The position numbers were made by a program, and so were the translations under genes. The notes under the pieces were generated by a model that saw only the letters and a program-made list of their open reading frames with translations, did no database searches and had not been told where the DNA came from. DNA of 12,764 bases from Chloroflexota bacterium. Lineage in GTDB: Bacteria; Chloroflexota; UBA6077; CF-72. Shown here in pieces: positions 7,848-12,764 of this stretch (position 1 is its first letter; each line of letters starts with the position of its first letter). The DNA is taken from the NCBI GenBank assembly GCA_019247135.1, contig JAFAPL010000987.1:1-12764 (forward strand), written 5' to 3'.

Positions 7848-10532
7848 GTGGAGCGACCTGTGCTAAGCCAGACAACACTCGCGGATATGACGATTCCGCT
7901 GGATGCGTCGAACCTTTCGGTGGGGATCGTTGGCGGAAAGGCCGTAGGACTCAACCGGTTGATCCGATGCGGGTTTCCGGTCCCGCCAGGCTTTGTGATC
8001 TCGACGCGTGCATACTCCGCGTTCGTCGACGCCAATGGATTGGCCAACCAGATCGCGGCGGGAGACGTGGCGGGGCTGTATCGCGGCTTCGACGAGGGCG
8101 CTCTGCCGGACGACGTGGCCGACCGCATCCTGCTCGCCTATCGTCAATTGAGCGATAAGGGGCGCTTGGCCGTCGCTGTCCGGTCCTCCGCTAGCGAGGA
8201 GGACCTCGCCGAGGCGAGCTCCGCGGGACAGCACGACACGTTTTTGAATGTTTCCGGTGACGCTGCGCTGCTGCGGTCCGTGCGGCGATGCTGGGCAAGC
8301 CTGTGGAATGAGCGTGCGGCGGCCTATCGTGAGCAACGTGGCATTGGTTCAGCCAGCATCCGCATGGCCGTGGTGGTCCAGCACATGGTGCACGCGGATG
8401 CGGCGGGTGTGCTTTTCACTGTCAACCCGGTCAGCCACGAACAACAAGAGGTGGTGATCAACGCCACGTGGGGTCTGGGCGACGCGCTCGTCAGTGGCCA
8501 CATTCCACCAGACTCGTTCGTCCTCGACAAGCAGACCAACGCCCTCAAGTCTCAACAGATTTGCGATAAAGCAGCCATGAGCGTGCCGGCCGCGGATGGC
8601 GTCACGGAAGTGGCGGTTCCGGTTTCGCAACGTCTGGCGCCTGTGTTGACGCCTGCGCTTGCCGCGGAACTGACCATGTTCGGCCGCGATATTGAAATCG
8701 CGCTCGGCGGACCGCAGGACATCGAGTGGGCGATCAGCGGAGGCCGGCCTGTAATCCTCCAGGCGCGACCAATCACGGCTATGGCAGTACCCGCCGGAAA
8801 CTCCGCTAGCGTACCCGGTGACGACAACTGGCCACTCAGGGATGAGCGGCCAGTTCAGGCATTCGATTTGTGGACTCATGCGGACATGGCAGAGCGCTGG
8901 CCGGAGCCCGTCACGCCGCTCACATGGTCGTTCGCGGATCTCACCACGAATGCGAATTTTGCCTATTCGCTTCGCGACATGGGCGGACAACAACGTAGCG
9001 ATATTCAGTGGGCGCGCCGGTTTTACTGGCGCGTGTACATGAATGAGGGCGCCCTGGCGCAGCTGCTCTTCGACGCGGGCATGCCGACTTCCATTGCTGA
9101 TACTGTGCTTGGTAGTGGCGTTCCGACACACTTGCGACGGAACGCGCCACTCCGTCCGCGGCGTCTGCTACGCATGTTGCCGCGTATGCTTCGAACGAGC
9201 GTGCAGCGCTCTCGAAATGAAGCCGTCTATCGAGCGTTCTTTCTTGATGTCGAGCGCTGGGTGGATGAGTTCCTTGCACGCGATGTGGACGCGCTCGATG
9301 ACAGCGAGCTGTGGCATGAGCTAACCGACACCTGGCTCGAACGGTTCAAGCGCGGCATTGACCTCCACGCTGACGCGACATCACAAGCAATGGGCATGCT
9401 CTCGATGCTGCAGGGGCTCGTCAGTCGGTGGGGTGGAGGTGACCAGATCGCACGCGACCTGGTAAGCGGACTGGACGACGTTCGTTCGGCCGAAATCGCG
9501 CCTGCCCTGTGGACAATCGCAGCCGAGCTCCGACGGGCCGGCCTGGCCGAGGTCGTGCTCAATAATGCTCCAACAGCGGCGCTAACCTACCTTCGTAGCG
9601 AGCCGGCGGCCGTTTCGGCGCTGGCCTCTTTGGGCGGCTTTCTTCGACAGCACGGCCACCGCTCGACCATCGAGGGCGAGCTGCTTTACCCGCGTTGGGT
9701 GGAGGCCCCCGAAGAGGTGATCGGCATGCTGAAGGGCTATCTGCAGAATCCCGCCGTTAGTGACCCCCACGCAAGCGAAGCCGCGAACCGCGAACGCCTC
9801 AGGCAGGATGCGGCGGCATTCGAGGCGCGTCTTGGGGGAGCGCGCGCCTGGATCATCCGCCTACTCGTGCGGCGCGCGAGGCAGCTGGTCAGCTTGCGCG
9901 ACAATGGCCAGCACTACCTGGTGAGACTGCTGCTGCCCATTCGACGGCTTTGCGTCACGCTGGGCGTCCGTTGGGCAGCTCGTGGCTGGCTCGCGGCGGC
10001 GGACGACGTATTTTTCCTGCACTCGAGCGAACTGGAGAACGTTTCAGCTAGCGGCGCGACAGCACTCCAGCGCGACCTGGAGAGCATCGCCGCCGCCCGG
10101 AGATCAGCCTACGAGTACTGGTTTACGGTGCCCGCACCGGAAGTCATTGGAGCGGACGGCCGACCAGTCAGCGCGCAATCGGACGAACCCGAAACGGCAA
10201 CTCGCCTGACCGGGATAGCTGCCAGCGGCGGTCGGGTTCGCGGCATCGCGCGTATTGCGCATTCTCCACAGGAGGCGGCGCTGCTCCAGCACGGGGAAAT
10301 CCTGGTTGCCCGGAGTACGGACCCGGGCTGGACTCCCGCGTTCGCGCTGGCTGCGGGGCTCGTGCTGGAGGTAGGCGGGCAGCTATCGCATGGCGCAATT
10401 GTTGCGCGCGAGTATGGGCTGCCGGCGGTTATGAACGTTCCCGACGCACTGCTCAGAATCCGTTCAGGCCAGACGATCACGGTCGACGGAACCCTCGGCC
10501 GCGTGTACGTGGAGGTTTCCGAGCGCGCGTAA
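7848..10532 (+). CDS. PEP-synthase/rifampin-phosphotransferase-like enzyme
   Basis: This is an intact 894-residue, three-part protein. Residues about 10-312 form the PEP/pyruvate-binding ATP-grasp domain: GGKAVGLNRL, GFPVPPGFVI, AVRSSASEEDLAEASSAGQ (Arg112), GVLFTVNPVS, NATWGLGDALVSG, and the closing DIEWAISGG...ILQARPIT. Residues about 330-790 are a helical middle domain beginning with ERWPEPVTPLTWS, as in rifampin phosphotransferases and related enzymes. Residues about 800-890 are the PEP-utilising swivelling phosphohistidine domain: ARSTDPGWTPAF, GGQLSHGAIVAREYGLPAV with the catalytic His848, then GQTITVDGTLGRVYVEV. Length and domain order match rifampin phosphotransferase (ATP + rifamycin to AMP + phosphate + phosphorifamycin), whereas classical PpsA lacks a large middle domain and has a C-terminal PEP-binding barrel. 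Many relatives act on unknown substrates, so no symbol is given. GTG 7848 follows the regulator stop by 10 bp, suggesting co-transcription; ATG 7887 (MTIPLDAS) is an equally plausible start, 13 residues shorter. Confidence 0.88.
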   Translation: MERPVLSQTTLADMTIPLDASNLSVGIVGGKAVGLNRLIRCGFPVPPGFVISTRAYSAFVDANGLANQIAAGDVAGLYRGFDEGALPDDVADRILLAYRQLSDKGRLAVAVRSSASEEDLAEASSAGQHDTFLNVSGDAALLRSVRRCWASLWNERAAAYREQRGIGSASIRMAVVVQHMVHADAAGVLFTVNPVSHEQQEVVINATWGLGDALVSGHIPPDSFVLDKQTNALKSQQICDKAAMSVPAADGVTEVAVPVSQRLAPVLTPALAAELTMFGRDIEIALGGPQDIEWAISGGRPVILQARPITAMAVPAGNSASVPGDDNWPLRDERPVQAFDLWTHADMAERWPEPVTPLTWSFADLTTNANFAYSLRDMGGQQRSDIQWARRFYWRVYMNEGALAQLLFDAGMPTSIADTVLGSGVPTHLRRNAPLRPRRLLRMLPRMLRTSVQRSRNEAVYRAFFLDVERWVDEFLARDVDALDDSELWHELTDTWLERFKRGIDLHADATSQAMGMLSMLQGLVSRWGGGDQIARDLVSGLDDVRSAEIAPALWTIAAELRRAGLAEVVLNNAPTAALTYLRSEPAAVSALASLGGFLRQHGHRSTIEGELLYPRWVEAPEEVIGMLKGYLQNPAVSDPHASEAANRERLRQDAAAFEARLGGARAWIIRLLVRRARQLVSLRDNGQHYLVRLLLPIRRLCVTLGVRWAARGWLAAADDVFFLHSSELENVSASGATALQRDLESIAAARRSAYEYWFTVPAPEVIGADGRPVSAQSDEPETATRLTGIAASGGRVRGIARIAHSPQEAALLQHGEILVARSTDPGWTPAFALAAGLVLEVGGQLSHGAIVAREYGLPAVMNVPDALLRIRSGQTITVDGTLGRVYVEVSERA

Positions 10533-10654
10533 GGGAATGCGCGTCGACGTGAGCGCTAGTTCGCTCTCGCCTCTCAAGCACTGCAACAGGTTGCGACTCC
10601 AGCGAACAGCGGGCAGGCGCGGCGCGGGCCAGAGGGCGCCGCCTCCCGGACCCC
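10533..10654 (+). other. Gap between phosphotransfer enzyme and glycosyltransferase remnant
   Basis: An ATG at 10537, five bases after the enzyme stop, opens a frame of Arg/Pro-rich, low-complexity residues with no family look. The frame that becomes the glycosyltransferase is closed by a TGA at 10550 and reads as coding only from about 10646 (LPDPVLLGGLLAAV). The true start may be GTG 10655, or ATG 10537 with one lost frame. No terminator is seen. Confidence 0.4.
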
Positions 10655-11850
10655 GTGTTGCTCGGCGGCCTGCTCGCGGCGGTCTGGCCGCTACGTCTTT
10701 GGGTCCTCAGCGCGAGCAACGAACTCAACGCGGACGAGGCGATTCCCGGCCTCATGGCGCGGCACATCGCTGACGCAAGCGAGCTTCCGGTCTTCTACTA
10801 CGGACAACCCTACTTCGGTGCCCTCGAGGCCTACCGCATCGCCGGCCTGTTCGCTCTGCTCGGCTTTCACCCGTGGCTCGTCGTCGTGCCGGCAGGCGCG
10901 TCCTCGCCTGCACTCATCCCGTCATCTGGACGCTTGCCGCGCAAGTCGCGCCACGGCCGGGCGGACTCCCCGCCGCCATACCAGTCGCGCTCCCTCCGCC
11001 CGCGCTGGCTCGGCTGTTTGTGAATGCCGGCGGTGGATTCTCCCTGGCCTATGCGCTTGAGACCGTGGCATTGTTGTGCTGCCTTTGGACGTATCGGGAT
11101 AGCGTGCGCAGGGTGCGTTGGCAACCTGTTCTGGCTCTCCACCGGAGTGGCGGCATGGGTGTGGCAGCCTGCGCTTATCGCGCTTCCACCACTGTTCGTA
11201 CTGGTGCTGATTCGCACTATGCGACTGCGCAGTCCATCGGTGCTCGGACGAAGTGTCGCGCCGGCCGCGATTGGTCTCATCCCACCGCTGATTTACAACG
11301 CCGCGCACGGGTGGCCGACCGTCACGCAGCTGGCGAAGTACACCACGGAAGGGCAGGTTGACGACTTCTGGCGCGTGCTGTATCTGGCGCTGGGCGGCGC
11401 CGATGAAAGCTTCGCGGTCGTCATTCCGGTTCTGCTGGTGCTCGTAGCGGTAGCTTTTCCACTCATCACGGTGCTCCTCCTTCGCGGAGCCCACCGCGTT
11501 GCGGCCTCGCCCATGCGCTGGCCGCTTACGCCGGCACTCACGCTCTTGATGTTGTTCGCGGTCCTTCATTTGCTCGCGGCTCATCGGGCGGTACGCCACT
11601 TGGTGCCCGTGGTGCTCGTCGGGTACGTGCTGGTTAGTGCGGTGCTGACGATACGCGTAGCGGCTGTACGTCGCGTTCAGTGGCTTCCGCGGCAGTGATG
11701 GTGCTCGCGGTTGGACTGAGTCTCCAACTAGAAGCGCGCGCGAGTGACGAATTTCCACACGAGACGCCGTCGACCACTGAGGTGCAAGCCGCTATCGCGG
11801 CACTGAATGCCATCTCTCATCTTCGATCACATTACCGGAGCCGGTGGTAG
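10655..11850 (+). pseudogene. Frameshifted GT39-like polytopic membrane glycosyltransferase
   Basis: The first fragment (from GTG 10655) has a membrane helix, then NADEAIPGLMARHI and FYYGQPYFGALEAYRIA. This is the Asp-Glu-bearing first outside loop typical of GT39/ArnT-PMT type lipid-linked-sugar transferases. The frame changes near 10919 to IWTLAAQV, ALPPPALARLF and AGGGFSLAYALETVALL; near 11110 to GNLFWLSTGVAAWVWQPALI, GLIPPLIYNAAHGWPTV, YLALGGADESFAVVIPVL and further helices; and near 11680 to ASAAVMVLAVGLSLQLEA and HETPSTTEVQAAIAALNA. It stops at TAG 11848-11850. The order of hydrophobic helices and the RHGWPT-like loop (AAHGWPT) fit the family. The protein would be about 400 residues, shorter than most, and the region after IAALNA, where a C-terminal outside domain is expected, is missing. 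It follows the phosphotransfer enzyme by about 120 bp on the same strand. The acceptor is unknown. Confidence 0.68.
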
Positions 11851-12026
11851 TCCAGTCGCGCCAGGCCATTGCCAGTGTCCTGAACGAATGCAGTGTCCAG
11901 TTCCTGCTGATCTTCGTGGCCGGCTACCTGCCACGCAGGAGCCCCGAGTGGACTCGTCGCGCGATCGACCTGCTTGAGGCGGGTCCGGACCGCCGGGAGG
12001 ACCTCGGCAAGACACTGACTACGTAA
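11844..12026 (+). CDS. Short unrecognised ORF, possibly the 3' remnant of another gene
   Basis: This is a 60-codon frame from GTG 11844 to TAA 12024-12026, open further upstream in the same frame (ITLPEPVVVQ). It reads VLNECSVQFLLIFVAGYLP then RRAIDLLEAGPDRREDL, an amphipathic composition that looks like real protein rather than a shadow. I cannot assign a family. It lacks a Shine-Dalgarno site and overlaps the end of the glycosyltransferase remnant by seven bases, so it may be the tail of a gene whose 5' part was lost, or chance. Confidence 0.3.
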   Translation: MVVQSRQAIASVLNECSVQFLLIFVAGYLPRRSPEWTRRAIDLLEAGPDRREDLGKTLTT

Positions 12027-12184
12027 ATGCGTCGCGGGCCCGCACTGCCGTCGCGCGTCACGCCGCCTTGCGCCGCGGCCCACTGCTCGGCCTCGGCCAT
12101 CGATGGCTGCGCTCCAGCACCAGGCCCGCATCACTCGGGCTGCCCGCTACACGGGTTGCGCGTGCGAGTATTACAGTGGCAATC
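12027..12184. other. Convergent intergenic region before scpB
   Basis: Genes from both sides end here. It contains a perfect 10-bp palindrome GCGGGCCCGC (12034-12043) with no loop and a small CGGG-CTG-CCCG hairpin (12136-12146). Neither has a T tract, so no intrinsic terminator can be claimed. Short open frames on both strands show no protein-like pattern. Confidence 0.4.
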
Positions 12185-12706
12185 TCAGGTCAGTTCGAGC
12201 TGCTCGCTCACGCCGAGTTGAGGCAGGTCCGCCAGATCATTTATGCCCGCGAACTCCAGGAATCCCCGCGTCGTCACAAACAGGTGATGCGGGTTGTGGG
12301 CGATCAGCCCCCGCTCGAGCGGCGTGGCGATGGCGCTGTCGCTGGCCGAGCCGCGGATATGCTCGATGCCGCTTCTCGCGATGGGCTGGCGGTAGGCGAC
12401 GATGGCCAGCACCTCGAGCGCGGCATTCGAGAGCGCGACCGGTCGCGGACTGTTCAGGTGCCGCTCGACCGATGAGCACACTTCGGGCGCGGTGACCAGA
12501 CGCAGCTCGTCCCCGTGCCGCTGCACCGCCAAGCCCAGAGGCGGATTCTGTCGCAGCAATTCGTAGGCGTCCTCGAAGCGCTCCCTGGATAGACCCACCG
12601 CGGCGCGGAGCTCTTTTACAGTCAGGCCCTGGCTGGCGCTGGCCCACAACACCCCGACGATGTGCGCCGCGGCGGCGCGCGTATCCGTCCTCGGGTCGCC
12701 CTCCAC
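12185..12706 (-). CDS. scpB: Segregation and condensation protein ScpB
   Basis: This is a 173-residue protein. Residues about 12-85 form the first winged helix (GLTVKELRAAVGLS, ERFEDAYELL, GLAVQRHGDELRLVTAPEV). Residues about 88-165 form the second, with the strongly conserved ALSNAALEVLAIVAYRQPIA, a GIEHIRGS helix, LERGLI, and LFVTTRGFLEFAGINDLADL. ScpB dimers bind ScpA and with it the Smc ATPase, forming the bacterial condensin complex on the nucleoid. It is slightly short: the wing between LERGLI and LFVTT is reduced compared with the usual GR...GRP loop. The start was taken as GTG 12706. The same frame remains open to the window edge (through LGRLLERN), so the true start may lie upstream; scpA is normally the upstream neighbour and would lie beyond the edge. 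It is convergent with the rightward block. Confidence 0.9.
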   Translation of the reverse strand: MEGDPRTDTRAAAAHIVGVLWASASQGLTVKELRAAVGLSRERFEDAYELLRQNPPLGLAVQRHGDELRLVTAPEVCSSVERHLNSPRPVALSNAALEVLAIVAYRQPIARSGIEHIRGSASDSAIATPLERGLIAHNPHHLFVTTRGFLEFAGINDLADLPQLGVSEQLELT

Positions 12707-12764
12707 ACGCGGTCGCTCTGCACGCCGACTGTTGCGTTCGAGCAGCCTGCCCAGGACGGGCCCG

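Noticed and set aside
10922..11758. 278-codon minus-strand frame across the glycosyltransferase remnant
   Set aside because: It is dominated by Arg, Gln, His and Glu with no hydrophobic core; the plus strand shows membrane helices with family motifs in sequential frames.
1..12764. CRISPR arrays, tRNA or rRNA genes, insertion sequences, long direct repeats
   Set aside because: I saw no regularly spaced repeats, tRNA-like cloverleaf, rRNA-like sequence or transposase motifs by eye; short or divergent cases could be missed.

Overview
The window is GC-rich, densely coding bacterial DNA. Its gene content includes nucleotidyl cyclase/STAND-ATPase regulators, a flavin-dependent LLM-class oxidoreductase, a DUF6069-like membrane protein and a PEP-synthase/rifampin-phosphotransferase-like enzyme. 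This suits an uncultured soil-type Chloroflexota/Dormibacterota or actinobacterial lineage. No rRNA or other phylogenetic marker is present apart from a divergent ScpB, so the lineage is an inference.

Layout. Positions 1-3586 read leftward: a partial APH-family phosphotransferase running off the left edge, a heavily frameshifted XRE/NB-ARC/TPR regulator, an intact RibD-C/dihydrofolate-reductase-family protein, and an intact small four-helix membrane protein. Positions 3801-12026 read rightward: a frameshifted LLM-class oxidoreductase, an intact ~1023-residue regulator (class III cyclase, NB-ARC, TPR, LuxR HTH), an intact 894-residue three-domain phosphotransfer enzyme only 10 bp downstream, a frameshifted GT39-type membrane glycosyltransferase, and a short unrecognised ORF. 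At the right edge scpB reads leftward, convergent with these.

Two themes stand out. First, intact and broken genes alternate. The two intact blocks (about 1.1 kb and 5.8 kb) have no visible frame defect, while four neighbouring genes each need one or more frame changes to read through, yet keep clear family-like protein sequence in every fragment. This is either very recent decay or locally poor sequence. A likely internal deletion in the XRE regulator favours decay, and the good preservation of each fragment favours sequencing error. Second, the intact cyclase/STAND/LuxR regulator and the rifampin-phosphotransferase-like enzyme form a tight pair that looks like one transcription unit, a possible sensor-plus-response pair for a small molecule. 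No mobile element, CRISPR array, tRNA or rRNA was seen.
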